From Paracentrotus lividus (taxonomy: Eukaryota; Echinodermata; Echinoidea; Camarodonta; Echinidae), in assembly GCA_940671915.1 (NCBI GenBank), contig CALNVZ010002974.1, forward strand, positions 24,216,009-24,280,008: 64,000 nt of DNA, read 5' to 3'. The translations under genes were made by a program, and so were the position numbers. The notes beneath the pieces are model-generated. The model was not told where the DNA came from, made no database searches, and saw only the letters and a list, made by a program, of their open reading frames with translations. Shown in pieces: positions 37,201 to 51,400 of this stretch. Within the stretch, counting starts at the first letter, position 1, and the number at the start of each line of letters is the position of its first letter.

Positions 37201-40200
37201 ATAAAACTTTATGCTAGCACAAGCCTTGTGCTTTTTGGGAAGATATCCATTCAGCTCTTGTTATAATTTATACTTCTTTTCATATTTTCATCATGTCTAC
37301 CATGTTTTTAAGGATGATAAATAATAAATTGAAATTGAAAATTGAAATACTTACACATGCTTTCCTATCTCACCAAGAGCCAATAATGCAAACAACCTGA
37401 TAGAATCTGTTGATTTGGGGTTCTGCAAAGAAAATACAAATATCAGACAAGAACTGATGTCATTTCAACTTATAGCTTTATGAATACTTCAAGGATAGAC
37501 ATGTGTTTACAATCTCTATGATTTGAGTGGGTTTTCTTTTTTAATACAGAGCAATAGCAACACATTTTTTTTCTTTTTTTTTCTTTTTTTTTTGTGGGGG
37601 GGGGGGAGGTGGGGGTGGGTTTTAAGGCAAGGCAAGACAATAAATGAAAAAGTTAATGTGTATTACACAAATTATTAGTAAACTTACCTTGATATCATTT
37701 AACAAACTTGGAGAACAACAGTTGATCCTTGGTTGGCACATGATATTGTTAAAACAGCAACACATTTGGCAATTGAGTGAAAAGCCTGTACAATAGTAGA
37801 AAAAAAAAATATTATCACTTTCAACAAACTATTTTACATAATATTAGACATGATATCAATATGATAAAATAAACATTATCATGCATTTACCACCTGATGA
37901 AACGCATGCTCAGTCCCACATAGGTAATATAATGTTTTTTCTACTACAGTATCTAAGTTTATTTGAATCAATATATTTAGATTCATCTATTTGTGCAATG
38001 CATGCTGGTAGAATGCAAGTTTCTGTAGAATGCCTGTGTAGTCCAATACATTCATCTACCTACATGTATTTGTAGAATGCCATTTAATTCCTATCTATTC
38101 AATTTCATGTTTGTGGACTGTTTAGAACCTAATGTTAGTTTACCTGTTTGTGTACTGCATAGGGTGTGGTAGATGGCTGAGTAGCCTCTGTTGGACTGTA
38201 AACAGGAGCGGTCAGCAACCCTAAGAGGTCCTGGAATCCCATCTTAGGAGTCTTGGTCAAGACCAGTGACCTGAAGAAATCTAACATGGCATTTAGCGCA
38301 CCACCTTAAAAAAATTAAAATTAAATAAAATAAAGAAAAGGGATAAATACATGTACCGAACAAATAATATGTAAATCATCAAGATGGACCTGCAATCACT
38401 ATCAAAAATAGATATGATAATAATAAAATGAATACAGATTTGCATTATACAGGTTCACTAAGTGATTAAAATTTATCAATGTTTCTTTCCTGGGGACATA
38501 CATGTACTAACAAGGTATTCAAACAACCTGTAATTAAAGAATGAACCATTATTTGGAATCCAGTTTGCATACTTTAGTTAGTTATTTGCTATGTCAGGCA
38601 AACCTGGGGGATAAGTAAAATAAGAGAACCAGCAAACTTGAAACAAAAATTTTATTTGCTTCATGGTCAATCTTTTGAACAAAAGGGGCATGTTTATTGC
38701 TATTTGATGGTAAAATCTGTATCATCATCTATCTCAAAAGATATATTTTTTTTAAATCTAAAAAAGTGGTCTGTCTAACCTTGAAGCAGAGGAGATCTGA
38801 CCAGAACCAGAATCTCCACCAGGATGTGATCAAAGATCTTAGCCATACTGGACGGGTGGATCTCACATAGAGAGGTCAAAAGGTTAAGGGTCAACTGGGA
38901 GATGTGGAGGTCACTCTCGTTGATGAGGGGTGGGAGCTCCGTCATGATGCCATCAATCATTGTGCTTGTCAGAGATGAGCCTGCAGATAATTACAAAACT
39001 CAACTAAATGAATATGCCTCCACATTAATACACATAATACTTATTATGTTAGTGTTGATAATAAATATTTTGTTCTTGAATAATGGATTTCACGTTACGA
39101 TATACAGTCAAACCTGTCTATAGTGGCCACCCCAAGGGAGACATAAAAAGTGACCACTGTAGACAGGTGACCTCTATAGACAGGTTCTAAAGCACACATT
39201 TCTATCTAGAGGGAATCAATATAGGTGACCACTAAAGACAGGTGACCACTATAGACAGTGGCCCCTATAGACATGTTTGACTGTACTTGTAATTGTTTCT
39301 TAGTGATTATATTGATCCTTTAGTTGTCATCAACTATCTTAGCTCTTGCAACAGTTATTATGGTTTTACTATTATGGCACTTTTACATATGATTTTCCAT
39401 CTGATGAGTGTTTTTGTTCTTTTAAAGTAAATATTAAACAAGTTTGAAAGATTATTCTTTTAGATTTACCAATGCGATACTCAAGCTTTAATTTCTTACT
39501 ACTGGTACGATTATTCTTACCATAGTTTCTGATGAGTATGTTGAGAGACGAAAGGGTTGCCAATTTGAGAGCTCTGTGGTTTTTACGCAAGAAGGAGGCC
39601 AATATAGGTACACCTTGTCCCTATAAATGTATGAAGCATATTAAAACAAATATAATCATCAACATGTGATTTGGTATATTTAGAACATTAAACATAAGTC
39701 CCCTCTTCCCAAATAATGCCTCTTATTTAAAAAGAACATGTATAATTTATTCAAAATAATGGGGAAGAAACACAACAAAAGAATACATTACTCAATGGCT
39801 GACTTATTACAAATTAACATGACCCAATATAAAAAGTTATAAATTCAAGACTTTATCCTTCCAGTAAAGAAAAGCACAGAATTGTATTTACTCAAACCAT
39901 GGTTTTCATGACTTGCATTTTAAGCATGAATGGGCATAATTTGAAAACTAACACGACGTCAATGAATTGCTCCTTCTTGAATTTGAAAAAGACACTCATG
40001 TGTTTGTGAAATTCTATATCTGGTCAATTTTTCATTTTTCATTTAGCCTCAACAGAGTAATGAACAATCCTGTTTTTATATAACACCTCCCTGATAACCA
40101 GATATTCCTCTGTTGCTTACAACACTAAAAATATTTTTACAAATGCTATTAAATCTTGTTTGAGGGAACATTTAAATACTTTTGTCAGGCATTTTTTTTT

Positions 40201-43200
40201 TCTTCTTGTACTGTATGCTTCTTTCAAAGCAAATAAGACTATTTCAACTTCCTAAAAATGAGATATAAAAACATTTTCTTTACAAAAAAAAGTATGACAA
40301 ATAATCACGGATGACTTAAGGTAAGAAATAACATGCTCACTAGTATAGGAGAGAGATCCACTTTGAGGGGTGAGCTAGAGATGAGAGTAAGAGCCTTGAC
40401 TGTGGTGAGTCTAGTGATCTCATTCCTCAACCGATCCAGGAAGATGGGCAAACAAGTACCTAACTCAGACTTCAGATGGTCACCAAGATTGCAGATGATC
40501 TGACCCCTATTTGGGAAGAAGGAATACAGCAAGTTTTAATAGGGATCTCATTCGGCAAACGATCCAGGAAGATGGGCAAACTAACTCAGACTTCAGATGG
40601 TCCCCAAGATAACAGATGATCTGACCCCTATTTGGTAAGAAGGAATAAAGCAAGTTTTAATAGGGATCCCAATCGGCAAACGATCCAGGAAAATAGGCAA
40701 ACTAACTCAGACTTCAGATGATTTCCAAGATTGCAAATGTTCTGACCCCTATTTGGTAGAAAGGGAGTAGGCAAGTTAATGTTAATGGAGGACTTAATGA
40801 AAATTGTGTTTTGTGTAACTTTTTTAATTCTTTAAGAATATACTAAAAACAAATATATCAGCAGAACCAATAAAAGCAGAAAAACAAACCTCCCCTCCCA
40901 TTATACATATAAACCCCTCAAAAAATGTCTTGCAATTCAACTTTGAGCCCTCATATCTTTTTATTTGATTGTTTATGATGGTTAAATTTGATATCATTGG
41001 AAAGTTGAGTTATTCCTTGTCACATTGATACCCCATTTGTGATGGTTATGTTATGCTTGAATGCACAGTACTCGCAAACTCGAATGAAAGTCAGAAAAGG
41101 AAAGTTGCCAAATGAATGGCTATTGCTTACATCGAGTTCTTAACTGTATAAAAGGTTTTTGTGTTTCTTTGTGTTTGTTTGGTTTGTGCGTTAGGCGCTC
41201 AATACAATGTTGGATACTCTTGGTTGAATGTCAAATAATGTTTCAGGTAATTTAAGGTAGTATTTGTTGTTAATTTGTTTGTAAAAAGAACTGTTTTAAT
41301 AACCAGCGAGTGGTTTGAGCATTACTTGTGTATTGGTTACATACAGGTTATTGCAAGTTTCCAGCATAACAAATTCGCTACTCATCTCTTTTTCATCCAT
41401 CTCCAACAAACAAAGCAAGTAGTATCAAAACAAACTTTTTTTTTGTCCATTTCAGCACACAATCGTTCTCTGTTCTTGAACCGTATCTCAACATTTGATA
41501 AGCGCGCCATCCTAGCTTTATCAAACGACTACTCATGAAAAATAAGCACTGCCAAGCAAAAAGCTTGGGCAAGGCACATTTCTTCTTCCAAACAATAAGT
41601 GAAAACATTGAGGAATAATGCATGACCCAGTTAATGATACTCAATAGAAACTCTGCCTTTCAACAATAGCCATTCATTTGGCAACTTTCCACTTCTGACT
41701 TTGATTTGTATTCGGGAATACTGTGCATTCAAGCATTGCACAACCTTTACAAATGGGGTATCAGTGTAAAGAGGAATAAATGAACTTTCCAATGGTATAA
41801 AATTAATGAATTATAGACAATTAACAAAAAAGATACATGGACTCAAAGTTGAATTGCAAGACATTTTTTGAGGGGTTTATTAATAATTTAAATAGGGTCA
41901 ATGTACTATTCAGGGTCAACAAACTTTGGATTAACTTACATGCATGAGATTGCCCTTTCTTTGACCTCCTGATCAATGTCTGCTGCCTTCAGACGGGTCA
42001 GAGTGCAGCCGTAAAGGTCAAGTACAAACGGCGAGAAGTCAAATCCGTTGTCTTTCTCTGAAGAAAAAAAAACAAAACATGAAATTCCAATACAGTTAAT
42101 TAAGCCCCTTTCACAATTGGTGGTGCAACTGCTTACAACCATTGCGATTGTGTGCAACATATATTGTGGCCAAATGATCGCAAATGATCGCAAGAGCAAT
42201 TGTGAAAGCCCCTTTATGCACAAGGTGTCATTACTGTATTGTTTTGTATTATACTTGCCTAAGAATGCAATATGCACCATGTTGAACTTTGATAATAGTT
42301 GGCAAGACTATCTTTATTGATGGCACTGCTAATGTTTTCTATGTACATGTAGTGCCCTCCTTTGTTGAGTTATGTATAGTTGGAGAGCTGGAAATGGTCA
42401 TTTTTAGAGACACCACGGCTATTCTTTGATATCTACTTTAAGTTTGTTTGTTTTGTTTTTTGTTATCGGGGGTTTTGCTTTATCTTTGTATTGAGAGTAC
42501 TATGGATAACACAAATCATGAAAATTAAAAAAAATTGGTGTTAAGTGACAAAATTTGGTTTTCTTGATTAAAGTGTATGGTAGTAAGGCTACATTAACAT
42601 TTGACATTTTGACATAGGGGGTCATGAGTTGGTCGAGCGGCAACGCTTACTGTCAACTCTCTGCATCAGCCTACAAACTGAAATGGAGCAGACCAATGTT
42701 CGAAACCAAGTCACGTTTCTTGGATGGTAACGTTCAAGGTTGGTCCCAGACACAAATAATCATCTGATTGAAAACCCAATACAACCCATCCCCCCCCCCC
42801 CTTTCTCATCATCTGTCGAAGACATACCTAGAGGTCTGATCACTTTGACAAGAGTTTGAGCAACAAGGAGAGCCTCTGATGTGATCTTGTAGAACGGATC
42901 TCCCGCTGCAGCTACTACAGGCTGTCAACAACAAAAAAAGAACAATGTTAATCACAAATAATTTTGGGGAATTCACAGAAATCGCAGGACTACTTTTCTT
43001 TCTAAAATAGTACATACATGCCAATGAGAGGCTTTTTGACACACAGGATATCTCAAAAGCATATGTGGCAGTGCATTATCTCATAGCAGTACTTGCTTTA
43101 CATGGCCTGCCTCCTTTATTGACATTTTAGCATTATCTTTTCATCAATAATTCTGTGAAAATTCAATATCTAAATTTGCGACATGAAGAGGAAATTATAG

Positions 43201-45215
43201 TAATGCATAGATTGGCTGCATTTTCAAATTACAATTGGACAGGACACATGATTTTATTTTGTCAAAGGACATAGGTGCAGGAGGACAATTCATACTTACT
43301 GGGACAATGAGTGATATGTGAGCATGGAAAGCTTCTGGACTGTGATTGTTGAGAAGACAGTTGAGGAATGCCAGGGTATCAATCTTCATGTTGGAACTGC
43401 TGTTCTTGTCACTGAGGGATAAGAAAATGAAAATCAGTTGTTTGCTGAGAACTAGAGTGGCATTAATCAAAGACAGTCAGTAGTGGGCTTTTGTTGAAGA
43501 TGTGAGTGGATCATAATTTGCTGACACATGACTTTGGGAAAAGTACTGGAAATACCTGTCTTGGAGCTGAATTTCTGGACCACAGCAGAACAAGCCGCCC
43601 AACGATAAACATTCTTTGGTCTGACATCATCAGGTCATGGAAATTGAGATCATGAGTTTTCCTTTAGTTCTTTTATTTTATTTTTTAATCTTTTCCTAGC
43701 TCATCACTCAGCGATCGCATAATTTCTTCCATTCTTTTTTTTTTCAGCACATATGATTTATTTGTTGACTTTCTGTCACTACACAAACTCAAGATAACCT
43801 TTAACCCTAAAAGGGCCAGGGGGGGGGGGCCTAATCAGCCCCCCCTCAACATTTCGCGCGGTCATGTCGCTGAAAAAAAAATTCGCTCTCCGCGCATTTA
43901 TGACTTTTTTCTCTAACATCTTACGCAACTTTTTAAACTATTTTGAAGAAAATTGAGCATACGGTTCGGAAGTTGCTCAACATTATGTAATGCAGCGCAG
44001 ACTCAAAAAACGGAGATTTTCTGTATTTGTGTACAAAACATGTGGGACATGGCTTTACATGCTAAAATCACATTTCTTTATTTAAAATATGGTTATTAGC
44101 CATTATTTTAGTTGATATTGCTCTAATCATTAGAGATAATCAATGACCGAAGTATTCCAAAACAAAAACAATGAAATACATAAGTCGAAAGACAAAGAAA
44201 TACATAAGAAATTCCCAAAACAATAAAATACATAAGAAATTGAATTAGATACCGGGATTTTTTTTTGCGTACAATTGTTAGGAATGCTACAAAGAATATT
44301 TACACCAAGAATTAGCATTCTAGGACCATTATTTAATGATTTAGAGCAAAAAATATGATTTCATGCATACATTAGCATAATTAATTAATATAAATTAAAA
44401 AGACATTATTTTGGAAAAACGAACTATACAATCTTGTAGATTACATCGCACACTACTATTGTGCAAATTTTCGCGGCGATCGCGTGATCGGCAGCCGAGA
44501 TCTGAAGGGGGGCCTAATCAGCCCCCCCCCGGCTGTGAGATGGCAAAAATAACCCGGCCTTTTTAGGGTTAAAGCATAAAAAGGTAAACATGTTGCAAAA
44601 GGATGGAGGAAGTCCCATGCACAATTTAAGATGTATTGCAGGTGCATACCCGATTATCAGCTATGATTAAACCCAACTACTTTTTATTTAGTTGTTTTGG
44701 TTACAATGTAGCATAACCATTGTACAAGACACAACAATAAATATTTTGCATAGGAGTAGAGAATAGTTGTGTACCTTCTTTGACGATAATAAATAAATCA
44801 TTACTATCACTGTCAATATGGATTTGGTGAAAGGACTTACGTGAGAGAGAATTCAATCCCTGGCACGAGTGAAGGGATATGTGCTGTGAGGGCGCCTGGC
44901 GACACGTTAATAAGCTCTGTCAGGAGATTGAGGCAGCCCTGTCTCGTCTTGATACTCTTCTCTTTCATCTGTTTGTGGAGTGCCCTCACAATGTTCGGCA
45001 CCTGCTGTCTCAGGATGACGATTGGCCTGTGCAAATTAAATCAAATCAAATCATATCAAAGTTCAGTTCAGCTCCAGTTCAGTTTTATTCTTCTTTCCCA
45101 ACCAAACATACAAATGTGAATAGCAATGGTATTCATAATGTAAAATTTTACACATTTGCGATAGTTGAAATAAATGGTAAAAGGGAAATTTTTCAACAGA
45201 AATATAGCACAATGT

Positions 45216-45276
<61 letters not shown>

Positions 45277-45300
45277 CATCATCCTCATCATCATCCTCAA

Positions 45301-45366
<66 letters not shown>

Positions 45367-45384
45367 TCCCATCATCATCATTCC

Positions 45385-45430
<46 letters not shown>

Positions 45431-48400
45431 GTCATCATCATCTCATCATCATCATCATCTTCATCATCATCATCATCATCATCATCCTCATCATCCTTCA
45501 TCAAACAATGAATTAAAGTCATATAAAGCTTACCCTTCCTCTTCTTCCATAGCATCAGGATCAAAGCAGCCTGTGTTCATTGGTTTAGTCTGACGGAGTA
45601 GGGTGATATAGGCATGGAAGATATCAGCTTTCACGTTCTCCTCACGCTCTAAAACGTGAATATTATAGACATTGTTAGTGAGGCATATGATAGAATACAT
45701 GGATTGGAATATTGACAGGAACCGAAAGGATATTGAATTAAGAAAAATTATCCTTAAAAAAATTATGTGCTGGTGTGCTTTGGTCAGGAATTGATCCTCC
45801 TTTACAAAGTCCCTCAGATACATACATGACTTAAATGGATTGTTTAACTTCACTGACGATCTAAAAATAATTTTTCTCTTCCAGCTCATGCTGTAATAAT
45901 AATTGCAAACCTTTAGGTAAGACAGGAATCGCTTGAGAGTTTGAAGCTACAAAGTTATCGGTTGTTTAATTGCTGAGATATTGAGGACTGAATATCATCA
46001 TGGTCACAAACGTACCTGGATGTGCTTAGATTAACACCACAGTCTATGGAGGGAAAATACTCACTTTTTATTTACTTATTGGGAAGCATGTAATGATGCT
46101 TAGGAAAATAATTGTTCATGGTGTCCTCTTCACAAATCATTAAATTCACTGAAATCATGTAAGGCCCCACAGCTAAGATTTTTGCAAGCCTTGACAAAGT
46201 TACTTAAACCTTTAACTACACTAACTTAGTCGCTTTCTGGCAGTTGAGTAATATAAAACATTAATATTTTTTAAATACCTTTAAATCTAGCAACAAGAGC
46301 AGGCGAGACTGTGCTGTAGAACTCGGTCAACATTTCATGTCTGGACCCCACAACAGCATCTAAACATTTCGCTGATGCCCTCCTCACCTTCCAGCTCATG
46401 TCATCGTCATCACTGTATTCATCATCACTCTCACTGTTAGGGAACAGCGAAATATATTATAAAAGGAGAAATAGGTATTAGAATTATACATTCAAGTTGC
46501 AAGAATATCAAAATGCTGACAGGACATTGAAATTCGGTGCTTTTTTAGCTTTCTTGACAAGGTGGTATATGAATGTAGTCGATTGGATTCTTGTAAAAGG
46601 GTTGTCAATATCTAATTTATATACTGCAATTACGGTAACAAACTGTCCACTTAATTCAGTGCTACCCTTTTTTACTTCTAATATCAACATTCAACATATG
46701 TTAGTAAATTTATTACTCAAAACGTTATGAAATTGAAATTAAAAAAAATCAAGGAGTTATGAAATTATAATTTAGCCCAAATCTAATGTCTAAATTCTAT
46801 TGTAAATATTGACCAGTAACCAATAAGATGTGTTCTTTCAAATTTGCAATTGATGGCAAGCCTTTGTGTTATGGGACCCAGAACACAAGATTATATTTAA
46901 TTTGATTATGTCAAGGGCCATGTAACATAAGGGCTATGCAATCAATTGCAAATAGCTAGTAGCCAATCAGGATCCTTGTTTCATAGACTTGCTGCATAAC
47001 ATTTCACTCTGAACCAATCAGCATTGCTGGTCTTACCCTTCTTCCTCTCCTTCTGTATCCATAGCATCCTCCTCATCATCATCATCTTCATAGTTATAGT
47101 TGGGATCATAACAGATGTACTGGAGGCACAGTTCTACAATCTGCACAATTCAACAATTCAAATCATTTAATTAGTGGAAACAAGTTGGGCTCATAAGAGA
47201 TATATATTGGAGGCACAGTTCAACAATTCAAATTATTTGATTAGGAGAAAGACAAGTTGGGATCATAACAGACTACTGAAGGCACAGTCCTACAAAATTT
47301 GGTTCATATCAATAATCAATAATCACATAGCATTGATAGTAACAAAACAAAACTTGAAGACAGTTAGCATAGATAGTAACAAAACAAAAGCTTGTTGGTC
47401 CTATTTTTAACAAAACAGCAAACATAAAGCAGAACTGTTTTCACAAGTTCTCATAGCATTTGCTGTAAATCTGATCACATGATGTTGATACAGAGCAGTC
47501 TCCAAATGTAAATAATCTGGTTCATAAATGTTTGGGGAAAAAAAAAAATTCAAAAACACAATAATTATGTTAATCTACTTACAGCTTGAACGTGTGGGGA
47601 CACTTCTTTGGGGCATCGTCTGACAAAGGACTCAAAAGCCTGCAAAAAAAAAAAGAGGAAACAGTTGTAGTACTACATCTTGAAATGGAATATTTTTTTG
47701 GTCTCTTTTAAATTAAAAACAGCACACAACCTAGGGAACCTATGGCCTTAGTCCTTTAAAAGAAACTTGGTATTGAGGATAAATGCCTTTCCAAAGCAGC
47801 ACTAGAATATCAACTTAGTATTAAACCAGGGGTCTCTGTTGCGAGACCTTATCTCTTTCGAATAATTATGTTCGGTAATAATCAGTTATCTGGAGAGTTT
47901 GAAGACCGATATCTTATACAGTCCACTCTCTTCATAACATGGTGTTCAGGACCTTGTTATAATGAAATCTTGCTCTACGGAACACACATATAGATAAAGA
48001 CATGCACAAATCTTTGAAGTCGAGACTGGGATAACTACTGTATTCGCTGTTATTTTCGGGTGATTTATTTTTCGCGCTAAGCGGCTTTAAAGAATGTTCA
48101 CAGGTTCTTGAATTCACGCTGCATGTTAGTAAGCACGCAATTGAACACGCCCAATACATAAACTAGATGAATCCTCGACCGCGCATGGTCGAAATTTATG
48201 CCTCTGCCATTGCCAGATCAGAAATATATGGAACATTCATCTGTTCTATTTTCATGTTCATGTATACAAATATGTCTTTGACCTTGACCTTTGACCTTGT
48301 AAAAAAAGTCTCAATCTAATCAGATCAGTGCCACTCAAGTATGCACATAATTTTTTTATGTACTTAGTATGAAGATGGTCCATGAAAGTTCTTGAGTTAT

Positions 48401-51400
48401 CATGAGACAAGCTATTTTCACATATTTATTGACCTCTGTGACCTTTGACATTTGACCTCATGACCCCAAAATCTTATCAGATCATTGTCACCCCAGTATG
48501 CATACATTTACCAAGTATGAATATGATTAGTGACACGGTTATTGAGTTATTGTGAGAATCGAGCTATTTTCACCTATTTATTGACCTTTATGACCTTTGA
48601 CCCTATGACCCCAAAATCTTATCAGATCATTGTTACCCCAGTATGCACACATTTACCAAGTATGAAGATGATTAGTGAAACGGTTCTTGAGTTATTGTGG
48701 GAACGAGCTATTTTCACCTATTTATTGACCTCTGTGACCTTTGACCTCATGACCCCAAAACCTAATCAGATCATTGTCACTCCAGTATGCACACATGTAC
48801 CAAGAATGAAGATAATCCGTGAAACGGTTCTCGAGTTATTGTGAGAACGAGCTATTTTCACCCATTTATTGACCTCTGTGACCTTTGACCTTTGACCTTG
48901 TGACCCCAAAATGTAATCAGATCATTGTCACCTCAGTATAAATACATGTACCAAGAATAAGATGATCCGTCAAACGGTTCTTAAGTTATCGTGAGAACGA
49001 AAGTGGGACGGACAACCCGAAAACATAATGCCTCTGGCGAGACTTCGTCGCAGAGGCATAAAAAACAAGCCATTTTCATGCATACAATGGCCTCTGTGAC
49101 CTTTGACCTCATGATCCCCACATTTAATCAGTTCATTGCTCCTCCCATATGCACATATTACCCAAGTTTGAAGATGATCCGTTACACAGTTCTTAAGTTA
49201 TCACAAGAACAAACTATTTTTATGTATACAATGACCTCTGTGACCTTTGACCTTTGACCCCAAAATCTAATCAGTTCATTGCCCCTCCCATATGCACACA
49301 TTACTCAAGTTTGAAGTTGACCCGTCACACAGTTCTTAAGTTATTGCGAGAACGAACCATTTTCATGTATACAATGACATCTGTGACCTTTGACCTTTGA
49401 CCTCATGACCCTAAAATCTAATCAGTTCATTGCCCCTCCCATAGGCACACATTACCCAAGTTTGAAGTTGACCTGTCAAACGGTTTTTAAGTTATGGCGA
49501 GAACGAGCCATTTTCATGCATACAATGACCTCTGTGACCTTTGACCTTTGACCTAATGACCCCAAAGTCTAATCAGATCATTGTCCCTACCATATGCATA
49601 CATGATCCAAGTTTGAAAGTGATCCGTCAAACGGTTCTTAAGTTATCGCGAGAACGAAAACGGGACGGACGTACGGACGGACGGACGGACAACCCGAAAA
49701 CATAATGCCTCCGGCACCACCTTCGGTGGCGGAGGCATAAAAAGCATGCTCATATATTCACGGATTTTTAAAATTCGCGCCTGCTGATCTTCGAGCGAAA
49801 TCCGCGAAAATTAATGTATCACGAATATTTTCACGATTACAGTACCTTGTTACACACAATATCTTGTATCTGTGCTCATTTTAACAGAAGTAGACAGTAT
49901 AAAAATAGATAGGTGAAGAACCTCCTGGCTCTTAGCAAATTAAAATAGATGATAATTTTGCATACAGTTTGTCTTACTCGTACTGTGTTCCAATTCTATT
50001 AAATGTTCTTTTGTTAAAATTTGCAATTATTTGAAAATCAAAGTCAAACTTAGGTTCAGATAGTATGTAAAGTGCTTCAGGACTGAACACATGAATATCA
50101 ATTTATCTTTTCTTGCTTTATTTTGTTCTTTTAATCAACTACATTATTATTTACACAATCACTCACTTGTATACAATATTCCCTCAGCTCATCATCTTCA
50201 TCTATCTTGGCGAACTTAACAATCAACGGGATGATCCTCTCCAGATGCTCTCCAACACGATGACCAGCTTGACGACTGTATCAACAAAGGTCACAGGTCA
50301 TTAAAGGTCAATTACAATGAATGACTCTCATCTATGACAAACAGCATTTATCTAGTATAACTATCAATATATCATCAATGATATTGGATAGATACACCGA
50401 GTTACGAACAAAATAAGTACTTTACAGATATTAAACCTGGGTGATTAGAATCATGCACACACACAAAAAATGTGTGCACAACTTCCACTCACTAGAAAAT
50501 AATTCTAACCTATGGTCACCATGCAGGGCAAATGGAAATTAGGACATTATGGCTTCCACCATTAAAAATCATCTGTTGTGGGAAGAGAGAATGAACATAA
50601 CTTGTTTAAAGACACAAATGCCATATCAGGGAAATAAACCCACGTCATTTGAATCCATAGTCAGGTGATATCACCACAGGACTATGGTATCAATATGTAA
50701 TGTAATAAGACATCCATACCTGATAGCCCCAATGCACTGTATGTATGTCCTTGTGGTAGATGAACTCTTGTTGGCACTCAATTCACTCAGGAGGTAATCC
50801 ATGAGATCAGAGAAAAGCTTCACACTACTGCTCATCACAAGGTGACCTAGAAAGTTATAACAACAACATAATAATAATAGTAATTTACACATACAGTCAT
50901 AAAAGTTATGATTCATTCAGTCTGAGATCAACAAAATGAAATTTATACAGGTGAGTATGGATTTTGATTTATAATTTAATTTTATTACTCATTTTACACA
51001 TGTACAAGTATACGAGCTGTACAGACAAAGTGTTCACAATGTGTATAACTACATACAATATTATAGGATACGGGATGAATTTATAAATTATCATTTTCTA
51101 TATATAATATCAATTTTCAGTGGAACAAGTAAACAAGTTTTGGGAGATATAACAATTTCTCAGGCATAATCATTAACAACAGTGAAAACTTTTAGAGCGT
51201 AACACTGTCTGAGGACGCTCATGGCGCTAAAGGACGCTCATGGCAAAAGAATGCAGATGAAAATTTAGAATGGATGTGGTTCTCACCGAGAGCAATAATG
51301 GTTCTCTTTCTGACAGCCATCCTTGGACTTGACAACTGGGGTAGAAGAGATGACTGGATTGATGGATGAAAACTGACAAGTAGACCTAGATGGGAAGATA

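Larger units (their letters stand above)
47919..49897. mobile_element. mariner-like element, outermost of a three-level nest
   Basis: TA-flanked ends CAGTCCACTCTCTTCATAAC and TTTTAACAGAAGTAGACAG, as in the element at 24031. It is split by 48036-49844. Confidence 0.6.

Noticed and set aside
45174-45593. poly-Ser/His and poly-Met/Asp open frames
   Set aside because: Translation of the TCA microsatellite; the real CAND1 exon starts only at 45534 on the minus strand.
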